Source: Lonicera japonica
Taxonomy: Eukaryota; Streptophyta; Magnoliopsida; Dipsacales; Caprifoliaceae
Length of the DNA: 64,000 nucleotides
Direction of reading: 5' to 3'
Assembly: GCA_021464415.1 (NCBI GenBank)
Contig: CM038468.1
Span: forward strand, 30,430,969-30,494,968
Part shown: positions 1 to 11,208 of the stretch, piece by piece
Position numbering within the stretch: the first letter of the stretch is position 1
How the letters are laid out: each line of letters starts with the position of its first letter
Made by a program: the position numbers and the translations under genes
The notes under the pieces: generated by a model
The model's database searches: none
What the model saw: only the letters and a program-made list of their open reading frames with translations
What the model was told of the DNA's origin: nothing

Positions 1-375
1 TTCCTGCTCAACAATCTCTCAAGAACCGATTTTTTTCATTGTCACCAGTATTGTATCGAGTGTAGCCCACAAAATTCTCTATCCCCAGAGAAATTGCTTT
101 CCATGGATTACGGAAAGATCCTCTTAACACCACATTGGAATCCCTCTTGTTATTTTGAATGCCATACTTACTTCTAGTGATTGAGTGCCAAAAAAGTATT
201 TTGCTCAAGTGGAATCTCCAAATCCACTTGCCCAAGAGAGCCTTATTTCTTTTTACTATATTACCGATGCCTAAACCACCCATCTTCTTGCTTTTAGTAA
301 CCTTATCTTAACTCACCAAATGCACCCCTTTTCCCCTTATCAAAACCAACCCAAAGGAAATTTCTCAATAATTTT

Positions 376-1600
376 AGCTATCGCCACGGGGATTTTAAAG
401 AGAGATAAATAATAAGTAGGTATGCTCTCTAACACCAAGTGAATTAAGGTTAACTTCCCTCCTTTAAAAAGGCACCCTTTCTTCCACCCCTTTAACCGTC
501 TTCCTATTTTTTCAACTAGCGGACTCCAAAACCGTGCTGTTCTCAGATTATCTCATAGTGGGAGCCCAAGTAAGATATCGACCAAGATCCCACCTCATAG
601 CTTATTTTATCCTTGATTTCCCGCTTCTCCTCCTCCTCCTCCATATTAATTCCCACTTTATCTTTGACAAAATTGATCTTCAACCTCGGAGCATACCCAA
701 AGATATCCAATATCCCCTTGAGTTTGCAAATTTTTTCCTCGTTATTGGCAAGGAAAATATAGTGTCATTAGCAAATTGTAAGTGCGATAGGCTTACCTTC
801 TCCCTCCCAATGGAGAACCCTTCAATCAACCCTCTCTTTCGCTTTATTTACCAATCTATTCAACACATCCGAAATCAATACGGAGATAAATGGGGAGAGT
901 GAATTACTAAGAGAAACCTTAAATTTACCGCTTAGCTACTGCCATGGGGATTTTAAAGAGATATAAATAATAAGTAGGTATGCTATCTAACACCAAGTGA
1001 ATTAAGGTTAACTTCCCTCATTTAGAAAGGCACCCTTTTCCCCACCCCTTCAATTGTCTACCAATTTTTTTTGATAACCATGGGTTTCGGGGTCCCGCCC
1101 CCACTAATTTCTTGAGGCCTTGGTTGCTCGACCAAGAAATGCCCGCAGTGGCTTAAAAAAGGTTTCACGCAATGGGGAATCGAACTTGAGATCATACGCC
1201 TATACACACAGTCCCAAGTTCGCCCTTACCGCTGTGGCAACCCTTTGGGTTAACTGTTTTCCTATTTTTTTCAACTATCGGACTCCAAAACTCGGCTCTT
1301 CTTGGTTTATCTCCTAATGGGAGCCCTAAGTAAGATATTGGCCAAGATCCCACCTCACGCCTTATTTTATCCCCGATTGCTCTCATCTCCTCCTCCTCCT
1401 TTATATTAATCCCCACATCACTTTTTGACAAATTGATTTTCAACCTTGAAGCATACGCAAAGATATCCAATATCCCTATGATATTGCAAATTTTCTCCTC
1501 GTTATTGGCAAGGAAAAATATAGTGTTATCACCAAATTGTTAGAGCGATAAACTTACCCTTTCCGTCTTAAAAGAGAACCCCTTAATCAATACTCTCTCT
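376..1600 (-). repeat. Tandem duplication inside the LINE fragment
   Basis: About 376-900 and 926-1600 are two direct copies of the same LINE palm/thumb segment. Both share the stretch around TAATAAGTAGGTATGC and the block CCAAGATCCCACCTCA. The distal copy is longer because a SINE sits in it (1072-1250). The copies differ by scattered substitutions, so the duplication is old but younger than the LINE insertion. Confidence 0.8.
1072..1250 (-). mobile_element. tRNA-derived SINE (family 1) inserted in the LINE
   Basis: On the minus strand this begins near 1250 with an A-box-like GCCACAGCGGTAAGG, has a B-box-like GGTTCGATTCC further in, and ends CCCATGGTTATCAAAAAAAA at 1072. It is the same family as the SINE at 9429-9598. 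The flanks are diverged copies of the interrupted LINE sequence (about 1052-1070 and 1252-1270), consistent with an old target-site duplication. The neighbouring LINE copy lacks the insert and shows the empty site. Confidence 0.75.
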
Positions 1601-1707
1601 TTCGCCTTTTCCACTAATTTATTACACATCTAAATCCTTTTTTTCCCCTCAAACATGATCCATAAAGCCCCACTCAATGTGATCATAAGCCTTATCTAAA
1701 TTTATTT

Positions 1708-2929
1708 TCAAAGAGCACTCTACAATGAATTATGTGCAAAGTTGGATAGTGTACCCCTTCCCCGTCCATGTGAGGTGTATATACGATGCATGATCAACTC
1801 TGGAAAGTTAACGAGAAAGCGTACAAACCAAAATTGATTGTAGTGGGTCCCTATCACCGTGGGAAGGAAAATCTGGACATGATGGAGCAATACAAGTTCA
1901 TGTATCTTAAATCGTTTATTTGACGTCAATATATAAATTCAAAAATATTGTTGGATGCTATTATTAGACTAGAACCGCAAGTACGTAAATGCTATGCGGA
2001 AAGCATTATCCAAATTCCAAATGAGTTAAGTTAAAATGATGTTGGTTGATAGTTGCTTTATCATTCATTTATTCTGCAAGTTTAATGACCCACTTTTGAG
2101 AGGACCCGGCGAGCTCATTTTTAATACGGAGTGGATGATTAGTCGTCGGCAATGGGACTTGATCTTAATTGAGAATCAACTCCCGTTTTTTATTCTTTGC
2201 AAATTATTTAACTTAATTGAAGGTGAAAATTGTCATCACTTGTTAGTTGTTTATGCTATAGAGTTTTTTTTCCCCTTTATTTTACCTGGGGAAGGATATA
2301 AGGGACTAGTTGATGATGGGGATTTCAAAAATAAATACAATCATCTGCTTGGGTACGTGCACGATGAATGGCTTCCATCATTTTCAAGGGTGGGTTTCGG
2401 TGGAAATTTGGACGAAAATGAGATTTCATTCCTTGTGCCATGGATCTTGAAGAAGTTGGAGTTAGAATTAGAAAGAGTGAGAATAGAATTTTCGATATAA
2501 AGTTTCAAAATAAGGCATTGAAAATTCCTTCGCTTATCGTTGAAGATAGGATCGAGTCGGTATTGAGAAACTTAATTGCTTACGAGTAATATGATTGTGA
2601 GTATCCAAACTTCAAGTTTGTTACTGACTACGTCACATTTTTATATTGTTTAGTTGATACTCTGAAGGACGTCAAAATTCTTCGTGCTTCTAAAATTATA
2701 GTAAATTGGAAATGTAACGATGAAGGGATTTCTATTTTATTTAATGATATCCATCAATCTGTCGTCGGGCCGAATAAGATGTTCTTCTCTTATGTTAAAT
2801 GTTTTCAACAATGTGAATGAGCATTGGAGGACTTACTTAAGTAGCCCGTGGATTATTCTCTCACTCGTTGGTGACATTTTTCTTTTGTTGCTCTCTTTGT
2901 AACAAACAACTTTCTCCATCAAGAAGTAA
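1708..2929 (+). pseudogene. DUF247 family pseudogene (left arm)
   Basis: Plant DUF247 (PF03140-type) protein, a family of about 400-500 residues with a C-terminal membrane segment. Visible in order: VNEKAYKPKLIVVGPYHHGKENLDMMEQYK near 1810-1900 (one frameshift apart), then MMLVDSCFIIHLF from 2036, FNTEWMISRRQWDLILIENQLPFFILCKLF, a middle region ending VPWILKKLELELERVRIEF, and a C-terminal hydrophobic segment WIILSLVGDIFLLLLSL near 2850-2902. Stops and frameshifts break it between blocks. The last break is TTA to TAA near 2900; the right-arm copy still reads through to the natural stop matching 2927-2929. DUF247 proteins are mostly of unknown function; some act in grass self-incompatibility. 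I infer no function here. Confidence 0.85.
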
Positions 2930-3125
2930 TCGTTACAAAAATGAGATTGTTTAGGATTTATTATTGAAATGTTTTTGGAGGTTTAATATGTTTGGATTTA
3001 TGCTATAGATGAGAATACATTTGGTGTATTAGTTTATGCTTCTTATTTTAGATTTTAGAAAGCACTTGTATGATAAAAACTAATAATATGGCTTTGCTTT
3101 TGCTTAATTTTCTTAAACTAATACT
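1708..3125 (+). repeat. Left arm of the DUF247 inverted repeat
   Basis: The reverse complement of about 3890-5335 matches this stretch along its length. The match runs from the N-terminal coding part (GAATTATGT near 1720) through the C-terminus and 3' flank (TTTGGAGGTTTAATATG near 2972) to about 3120. The outer limit at 1708 coincides with the edge of the LINE fragment. The spacer is about 770 bp. Confidence 0.85.
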
Positions 3126-3889
3126 TCTAGAGTCAACACATATCTAATTAAGCTAAGTCCCAAACAGCCGTCCTGTTTCTTCTCCTCTCTTTAAAACAAG
3201 TGTTTAGTGATTTATTCTACCAAGTTGTATTGAAAACATGAAATGCATGTTTGAAGTTTAATTGTCACAGTTATTGATATAAATAACTGACAAAAGCAAA
3301 ATTATCAAATGGAAATAGAAGATAGAAATAATCTCGGAGTTATATTGTTAGAAAAATAGTGACTATTCTACTATAAAGAATTACGAAAAACAGAAATTAA
3401 ATGAACTTATCTATCGAGGCTTATGACGACACAATCTCCTAAAGTGAAATTGTCCGCATTAGTGAAGCAGACAGCCTGTGTAAGCACACACCTCCCTGGA
3501 TACAACAATATAGGGTTTTACCACCAAGTGTAAAATTCCTATTGAAACTCTCAAAGTACTCCAGAGAAATCATAAAATAATATATGAATAGAAGAAATCA
3601 ATTTTTTGTTGTGTATTTTAGAGAGGTGATAAAAATACGCATATATAGAAATAAACATAATGGGAAAGGAGTGGGGATAATTGTGTATCACGCTTTAAGC
3701 GTAACAACCATCATCCCCAAAAGACTCGGTCAAAACCTTTATCTCTAATGAATTGATAAACGGAATTTTAATTAAATAATTAAAATATTTGAATAGTAAT
3801 AATATTGGATTTTTTCCCAACGCTTGAACGAAGGATGTTGAAGCCAAATTTTCAAGCCTTTTCCACTTGAGTTACGTACTCCAAATTAA
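3126..3889. other. Spacer of the DUF247 inverted repeat
   Basis: AT-rich sequence with short decayed ORFs only. I recognise no protein, RNA gene or element. A few short patches near its ends still resemble the arms. Confidence 0.5.
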
Positions 3890-5335
3890 GGTAAAAGTGA
3901 TGAACAAGAAAATTACGTAGAAGCAAAACCATGTTTTAAGAAAATTAAGCAGAAGAAAAGTCGTATTTTCAATTTTTGTTCTATATGTGCTTTTTGATAT
4001 TCAAAATAAAAAGCATCAATAATAATACACCAAATGTATTTTCGTTTATAGTACAAATCCAAACATATTAAGCCTCCAAAAACATTTCAATAATAAATCC
4101 TACACAATCTCAGTTTTCTTATAGTTACTTCTTGATGGAGAAAATTGTTTGTAACAAAGAGAGCAATAAAAGAAAAATGCCACCAGCGAGTGAGAGAATA
4201 GTCCACGGGCTACTTAAGTAAGTTCTCCGAAATAAAGCCTGCCATTAATTTACTCTCTTACTACAATGCCTGTTCACATTGTTGAAGACGTTAACATAAA
4301 GAGAAGAACCTCTTATTCAGCCTGACAACAGATTGATAGATATTATTAAATAAGATAGAAATCCATTCATCGTTACTTTTCCAATTTACTATAATTCCAG
4401 AACCACGAAGGATATGAACGTGCTTCGGAGTATCAACTAAAAAATGTGACGTAATCAGTAACAAACTTAAAGGGTGGATACTCGCAGTCATATTGCTCGT
4501 AAGCAATCAAGTTTCTCAATACTGACTTGGTCCTATCTTCAATGGTAAGCAGAGAAATTTTCAATGCCTTATTTTGAAACTTTATATCAAAAATTCTGTT
4601 CTCACTCTTTCTAATTCTAACTCCAGCTTCTTTAAGTTCCGTGGCACAAGGAATGAAATCCCATTCTTGTCTAAATCTTTGCTAAAACCCACCCTTGAAT
4701 TTGATGGAAGCCATTCATCGTGCACTAGCCCAAGCAGATGATTGTATCTATTTTTGAAATCTCCCATCATTAACTAATCTCCTATATCTTTCTCCAAGTA
4801 AAATAGAGGAAAAAAATTCTATTGCATAATTAACTAACAAGTGATGACAATTTTTGCCTTCAATCAAGTCGAATAACTCACGAAGGAAAAAAAACAGGAG
4901 TTGAGATCAAGTGACACTACTAATCATCCATTCCCTGAAAAATAAGTCATTCATTAACTTGCCGAATAATTGAATATAAAGTAGCCATCAACCAACATCA
5001 TCTTAATTAACTCATTTGGAGTTTGGATAATGCTTTCCACATAGCGTTTATGTACTTGCGGTTGTAGTCTAGTTACAGTATCCAACAATATTCTTGAATC
5101 TATATATTGACGTTGAATAAGTGAATTAAGATGCTTGTATTGCTCCATCATGTCCATATTTTCCTTTCCATGGTGATAGGGACCCACTGCAATCAATTCT
5201 AGTTCTTACGCTTTTTCATTAACTTTCCAGAGTTGATCGTTCACAGTATATATACTTTGCATGGACGGGGGAAGGGGTACACTATCCAGCTCTATACATA
5301 ATTCATTGTAAAGTGCTCTTTGACAATTGTGCCAC
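3890..5335 (-). repeat. Right arm of the DUF247 inverted repeat
   Basis: Minus-strand copy of 1708-3125, in tail-to-tail arrangement so that the two C-termini and 3' flanks face each other. Its outer end is near 5335, where GAGCACTTTACAATG (minus strand) matches the left arm around 1711. The two arms carry different stops and substitutions, so they have evolved separately for some time. Confidence 0.85.
4125..5320 (-). pseudogene. DUF247 family pseudogene (right arm)
   Basis: Reading the minus strand: VGPYHHGKENMDMMEQYKHL starts near 5196. It is followed by LLDTVTRLQPQVHKRYVESI and LIKMMLVDGYFIFNY to 4954, FKNRYNHLLGLVHDEWLPSNSRVGF (4770-4690), VPRNLKKLELELERVRTEF (to 4582), and the C-terminal SPWTILSLAGGIFLLLLSLLQTIFSIKK ending at the TAA at 4125-4127. 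The last segment is the usual DUF247 membrane anchor and is intact here, unlike in the left arm. Frameshifts separate the blocks. It pairs with 1708-2929 as an inverted duplication. Confidence 0.85.
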
Positions 5336-5956
5336 ATGTTCGTATATAGGTACTTGATTTTGAATGAAACTTAAAATTAGCTTCTCTCCGTAATAGATGA
5401 AATTGGCTAATTAAAACATCATTAACTGTGAAAGAAATGCTCTTTTCTTACATAAGTCACCATGCAAACATGTATAGGTAAAATAACATTAAACTAAAAC
5501 AAGTAGCCTAGAGCTTTGTTTCAATCACTCTTGCATAAGTAAAACTACTAGTACTTTGGTGGCCAAAGTGTAACATTTTCCAATTAGTAGCGTAAGTTAA
5601 TCGTGGGGCTAGATAGAATACTTACAAATAGATGCGCAAGCTAATCTCTGAGTAGAAATAATGATTTCTCCTAGGAAAGCAAGTCAAATATCTTTTACCT
5701 GCAAACATTATTAAGAGAATTTAACTTGATTGGAGTTTTTGTATTATGAAGAAAAAAAATTCTCAAAAAAGATGTATAATAGAGAACAATTACGACATAA
5801 AGTAATATGTAACATCACATTTACACTTATGGATAGGTATATATACCTCTCTGCCACTGAGACTTTGGTGATAGATGCAATCGAGAACCGACATATCAGA
5901 AACTAGGTCCTCACCGTTGGATAATAATATTTGAACATAGTTATCATAACCTTTTA
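5336..5956. other. AT-rich stretch, nothing recognised
   Basis: Likely former upstream region of the right-arm DUF247 copy. A 72-codon minus-strand ORF at 5790-6008 runs into the LINE tail and has no family signature I recognise. Confidence 0.4.
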
Positions 5957-6650
5957 TTTTTTTTTGATAAGAAAGACATTTTATTTCAAACTCAAAACGA
6001 TTGTACAATCAGAGAAGGTATAAGTCAGTGGATGATAATTCCCTCGCAATTAAACCATATGACTATAGTACATCAAACGCTACTAAACCCATAACAAAAT
6101 AACAACAATCAAGACAAAAAACTCTGACCATCTAATGCAAATAACAACAATAAAGGCAAAAAACTGTGACCATCCAATGCAAACATGAAACAGTTGACTT
6201 AACTGAAAACATTTGGTGCTCTAGCCCATATCTCAATTATAAAAATACTATGATTCCACACTTACCATTAAGTTGCATCTATCATAAAAATTTCTTCTAT
6301 TTTTTTCAATCACATTGTCTAGGCTATAGCCAAAACCATAAGCCTTCATACGCACTTAGTTGTGTTACCAAATTGCTTAAATGACCACTTAATTGCAATG
6401 ATATTTGCCCATCTTTTAGGAAAAGCACCTGCTAACCCAAACAAGTTAAACATTTTAATCCACAGATCTCGACTCGAGCAAACTGACATTGAATTAAAAT
6501 ATGGTCAATGTCCTCTCTACTTTCCCTACATAATACGTACCATTAGGGGGATAAACACATATACGGTCTTCACCTTTGGATTAAGTCGCACATATTCACT
6601 TTATCCAATGAGACTAGCCAAGCACACCCCTGAATCTTAGAGGGGATCCC
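5957..6650 (-). mobile_element. LINE 3' fragment (zf-RVT and tail)
   Basis: The minus strand reads like the LINE zinc-binding RVT region: a LVSLDKVNVCDLIQR-type block, an IMWESREDIDHILIQCQFAR-type block and KMGKYHCN. The fragment ends in CTTATCAAAAAAAAAATAAAA at 5957, a typical plant L1 3' tail. Part of it (6465-6605) is repeated at 51640-51780. Stops and frameshifts are abundant. Confidence 0.7.
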
Positions 6651-8663
6651 TTACAATTTCACCTTTGTATGAGTATTACACATTTAAACAATATTGGTGT
6701 AATTTTGAATTTAATAATTTAAATTAATGGTATATAATAAATTAATAAGATTTTTTTGTTGGATTTAAATGAATTAGTTAAAGTTGAGGGTGATAAGGAG
6801 ATATGTGACAGCATGCACATCTGCTTATCTGCTCTAATCTATTCCCACCTTCACATGCTTGCTGGATGCATAATCTGTAATCGGATGTTAGAAAAATGCA
6901 TATCATGGAAAATGCTATCATTATTATGTCAGCGGACCCGGTGGGCCTAAGCCTACTCCCAAACCACCCAAGCCCACTCACAAACTATGGAAGACGGCAA
7001 AAAGTAAGAGATGATGACCCGGTGCAACTCCACTCCCCTTATATTCATGGAAAATTTCTCTTACTCATCACCGAAAGAATTGAATTCCATTGAAAACCCG
7101 AAAATCTAATAGAATATCTCACCAAATTATTTATCTATTTTTCCAACTTCTAATAAAATTAGTAGTATTTTTAATCATTTTCCAACTATTATGTAATCAT
7201 GCCTTCAATTTGGGGCGAAGGGAGTATTTGCTAATGTTTTGTGTAGAAAAAAATTGATAAAAGAGAAAAGAAAGTTAGGGTAGGTGCAAAAATTATCGTA
7301 TAAATCCTTGAATATTTTGACTCGCCAATAAGACGTGCCACTTTAAATAAAGAGATAAGGGCTTCACTTTAGCAAGTCACAGGGAGGAAAGAATTCCCTC
7401 TCCGTGTGTAACATCTTTTACACACATATTTGATCATTGTAAGAGAATTTGATTTTAAGCGAGGAGTGAAAAACAAATTGCGATCCATGTTCTAATCAAT
7501 TCTGAACAAATAGTAACCTATAATGCATTAATAAGATTTTCAGAACAAGTCTAAGAAAAAATAGGACAAAATTCTATAAAGAACAAAGTCGCAACAAGTA
7601 ACGGACAATATACAATCAACCATAGATTCTACTTGTATAGGTTTGTGGTAGATAAGCACTCAAACTGTCTGGACAAAGTGGATGCGACACTTTTAGTTTA
7701 AAGGGCACGCTTAGAAGAAAAAAAAGTTATCAACGGTTCCACTCATAACATTCCTTTAATAGGATAAATAACAAAGACCCAATATCCTTGCAACACTAAA
7801 CATTCACAATATTAATAAATCATGAACAAGGGGAGATGAATAAGCCTAAGCCTGCTAATCAGGGCTTGCTGTTTAACAAATGTTGAGTCGCTAGATAATT
7901 AGAAGTCATGACCTCTTAGTCTCTGACATCGTGGAGTTTGCATTACATTAATATGACAAAAACAAATGGCCAATCTCGTCATATTCAGAGTTTGCCATGC
8001 ATAGCTGTGTGGTCGACCACGTAGCCGTGTCAACTTGGATCACCACTTCATTTCTGCAAAGGAAACATCTTTCATGACCCTCTTGTATTTTATTGTGTGC
8101 TTAATTAACGAGTAACCACTAGTCGCCGCTTAGCTGTCCCCCACCCTCCACCCAAACACAAACTCCCTATGTGTGTCTTTCTATAGATTTGACATGCTCC
8201 TTGGCTCTCACTAGTAGAAACTACTGCAATCTGTGAGATTGCTAAACAAATGACATAAGCTTTTCCTGGGTAATGCCTCTTTGCGTAACCTTCATGAGAA
8301 AGTTATACTTTGTAATTTAAGTTTAAGGCTAAACATCTACAAGATCAATGTTAGGAAATCCCTCCACAATGATGCAGTGAGAAAGTTTTAGGATTCTTTC
8401 ATGAGCCAATCAATCAAACCAAAATAAAGAACTTAACACTTGGGCCTCGTTTGATTCAGGTATTAGGATCAGTGTGATTAATAATACCAGTATTAATAGT
8501 ACTGAATTATTAATCCTGGTATTAATTTAATACCAATACCATGTTTGATTCATGTAGTATTAATACTAGGATATCCCATGCTGATGTTAATATCATGTTT
8601 GGTTCTGTAACTCGTATACGGGATTATATTTTGAAATAACAACACAAAAAAAAATAAAAAATA

Positions 8664-8667
8664 AAAA

Positions 8668-8708
<41 letters not shown>

Positions 8709-8726
8709 AGATAATAATAGTAGTAG
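8664..8726. repeat. AAT/ATT and AGT trinucleotide microsatellite
   Basis: A run of AAT units turns into ATT units near 8690, forming a small palindrome, and is followed by a short AGT run (TAGTAGTAGTAG). It lies inside the Tourist-like MITE just before the G-rich block. Confidence 0.85.
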
Positions 8727-8734
8727 TAGTAGTA

Positions 8735-8862
8735 GCCGTGGTTGGGGGGGGGGGTGAGGTGGGGTGGGATGGGGGGGTTGGGGTGGGGTGGGGGAGGTCG
8801 GGGTGGTGGTGGGGGTGGGGTGGGGGCGTGGAGGTTGGGGGGGGGTGGTGGTGGTGGTGGCA
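8735..8862 (+). repeat. G-rich low-complexity block (GGGGTG-type)
   Basis: About 130 bp almost without C or A, built from runs of three to ten G separated by T, GT or A. It offers many more than the four G-tracts needed for a G-quadruplex. It lies inside a MITE and has no counterpart in copy B. Confidence 0.85.
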
Positions 8863-9074
8863 TTTTTGAAAATATATAGTTCATTTTTTTTTAATCTTGG
8901 ATAAACAATACCACCTCTCCCCTGATATTAAATTATGCCACAAAGAGTGGGATTAAGTTAATCCCGGTATTAATAATCCCAACACATTTGTGCGAAGCAA
9001 ACAAGGTATTATAAAAAAAGTGGTATTAATAATCCCATCCCACTTTTTAATACCCGAATCAAACGAGGTCTTAG

Positions 9075-9345
9075 GGTCCATTTGATAACATGGAAAATGA
9101 TAACAAAAACAGTTGATTATTGTGAAAAGTTGGAAAATAAGTTGAAGCATGCGGTGAGATGCGAAAAAATTTCTTTGGCGGTTGGGGAAGAAACTTTTTC
9201 CACATAAAAGAATGAACGATGATGGGCTATTCATAAAAATGACCATGAGATGGAGAGTATCTCATCACATATTTTAACTTATTTTCCCACTTCTCACACA
9301 ATTAAAGTGTTTTTCTTTTCATTTTCCATATTATCAAACAAGAGC
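9075..9345. mobile_element. Hairpin-type MITE
   Basis: The left end TCCATTTGATAACATGG is mirrored by the right end CCATATTATCAAACAAGAG (opposite strand TTTGATAATATGG). A shortened copy is seen in segment B (60880-60945) and another in fragment D near 58990-59035. No coding capacity. Superfamily uncertain. Confidence 0.6.
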
Positions 9346-9428
9346 CAGTTGCCTAAGTACTCCCTGTGTTCCAAGTGAAAACATAAAATAGACCAAAGCT
9401 TATATATATATAACCTCCCAAGGAGTTT

Positions 9429-9598
9429 TTTTTTTTTTTTTTGATAACCATGGGTATCGGGGCCCCACCCCCACTAATCCCAGAGGCCCTGGTTGCTCGA
9501 CCTGGAGACGCCCCCAGTCCAAAAAGGTTTCAAATCGAACCTACCGTGCACCTACCCAACAGTCCCAGTTCGCCCTACCGCTGTGGCACCCCTTGGTT
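9429..9598 (-). mobile_element. tRNA-derived SINE (family 1), with 15-bp TSD
   Basis: On the minus strand: A box in GTGCCACAGCGGTAGGG, B box GGTTCGATTTG, a GC-rich body, and the 3' end CCCATGGTTATC followed by a run of A. The perfect direct repeat CCTCCCAAGGAGTTT at 9414-9428 and 9599-9613 is the target-site duplication. Copy B lacks it. The 88-codon ORF across it is a by-product. Confidence 0.9.
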
Positions 9599-11187
9599 CC
9601 TCCCAAGGAGTTTATGCTTAGAGGGTAATCAAATTAAATCACCAACAAGAGAACCCACCAACAATTCAAGATCACATATTTCCTCATCCTATATCAATCA
9701 ATTATAAAGAAATACACACTTTAACCCATCAAAATCAATTAGGGCATCAACACTCAATCAATCCACAAAACAACCATAAAAACTCTGACAAAAGCAAGCA
9801 AGCAAGAAAGTGTATATATAATTAAGAGATCAAACAACAGAAAGAGAAGTATCCTCCAAGAACTGAGATTCTTAATCCCAGTTAGTTTGCTTCCTTCGTG
9901 AGAGAGGACTGTGGAAAGTTGTTGCAGCAAAAAACAAATAAATAAATAAAAAAATCAGGGCTTGAGTGATCAGTTGGTGAGAGAATGTGGAGACCACATG
10001 TGGGTTTACTTCAAAAACCAGCTAGTCTCTCAATAGGCCTTTTGAACAATTGTAGACAATTCTGAATTCAGGCACAGCCCTTCGTACGTTAGCTAAATTT
10101 GTTATATGCCCAATAATCATAAAACTTATTATCTGACAAGTAATTACGCAAGTCATTAGTGTATTTGAGAAGCTATCAGTTTGGCACGGTGCAGACTAGG
10201 GATGTTCAAAATCCAAAACCAAGCAACTGAACAACAAACCAGATCCAATATAATTATGTCGGATACTTTGACTCATTTGGATTGGGTTGGATCAGATTTT
10301 CAAAAAGCAAAAACCGGCATTAATTGGATCTGTTGCAGTTTCTTGTAGTCCAAAACAGAGAGAAACTGAAAAGAACCAAATAGTTTTTCATGGTAACTCA
10401 AAGAAGTATTGGACCCAAACCAATGAGCACCCCACGGCTCTTCTTTTTTCATGGACAATTTGTCTCACCCATCGCCAAAAGAATTGGATTCCATGGAAAA
10501 ACCAAAAACCAAACTACTCATCTATTTTTCCAACTTTTAACAGAATTAGTAGTATTTTTATTCATTCTACACCTTTTCTGGTAACCACGCCTTCAATTTG
10601 GCGTGGAGGGAGGATTTGTTGATGTTTTATGAAGAAAAATTTTGAGGAAAGGGAAAGGAAAATTAAGGGTAGGTGCAAAAATTATGGTTTAAATCCTTGA
10701 ATATTTGGACTGGCCACTAATATGTACCACTTTCAATACAGAGATCAGAGCTTTGCTTTAGCAAAATAGCAAATCACTGGCAGGAAAGAAATTTCTTTCC
10801 CTCTGTGTGACGCCTTTTACACAGCTTTTACACACAACGATGCAAACATAACTGATCATTGTTAGAGCATATGATTTTCAGGTGATGAGTGAAAAACGAA
10901 CCACGATCCATAGATTCAATTTGTATAGATTTATTGTCAATGAGCACTGAAACTGTCAAGACAAAGTGGATGTTACACTTTCCACGCTTAAGGAAAAAAA
11001 TTATTGCCCCTTCCCTCATTTAACATTCCTTTAATAGGACAAATAACAGACTCAATCTGAGTTTAATAGTGGAGAGTAACTTTGAGGGTAAAATGATCAA
11101 GAATGCTTAAAATGCAGTGGCTTTTAAACAAATTTTTTTTTCCAAAAAACTATTAAAGAAACCAAATTTAACATGACCAAAATATCC

Positions 11188-11208
11188 TTTTATTTTTTTT
11201 TGATAAGA
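11188..11208 (-). mobile_element. Tail-only retroposon insertion with TSD
   Basis: A 21-bp insert that on the minus strand is just TCTTATC plus an A-rich tail, flanked by the perfect 15-bp repeat ATGACCAAAATATCC (11173-11187 and 11209-11223). It is the extreme 3' end shared by the LINE and SINE families in this window. The same insertion, diverged, is in copy B near 62548, so it predates the duplication. Confidence 0.8.

Larger units (their letters stand above)
1..1707 (-). mobile_element. L1-type LINE fragment, reverse transcriptase region
   Basis: Degenerate non-LTR retrotransposon read on the minus strand. Going down from 1707 the translation shows an RT start like KINLDKAYDHIEW, then a palm-like block (DNTIFFLANNEEK, LKINLSKS) and the SYLGLPLG motif near 1330. 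After a repeat of the palm and thumb blocks it ends with GGLGIGNIVKRNKALLGKW near 240-280, the usual stretch ahead of the zinc-finger RVT domain. The canonical FADD appears as FANDT in the second copy (about 770). Frameshifts and stops are frequent, so it is dead. The RT is cut off at about 1707, exactly where similarity to the DUF247 repeat begins. The element continues past the left edge of the window. Confidence 0.85.
8443..9070. mobile_element. Tourist-like (PIF/Harbinger) MITE
   Basis: Terminal inverted repeats GGCCTCGTTTGATTCAGG at the left and, on the opposite strand, GACCTCGTTTGATTCGGG at the right. The flanks are TTG (8440-8442) and TTA (9071-9073); the empty site in copy B reads CACTTAAGG, so the target duplication was TTA with one later change. 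TIR start and 3-bp TTA target fit Tourist/PIF-Harbinger. At 628 bp it is long for a MITE, because of the internal AAT microsatellite and G-rich block. Confidence 0.8.

Noticed and set aside
2036..2500. Apparently intact 154-codon ORF as a functional gene
   Set aside because: It is one surviving frame of a broken DUF247 gene; the N- and C-terminal parts lie in other frames and stops separate them.
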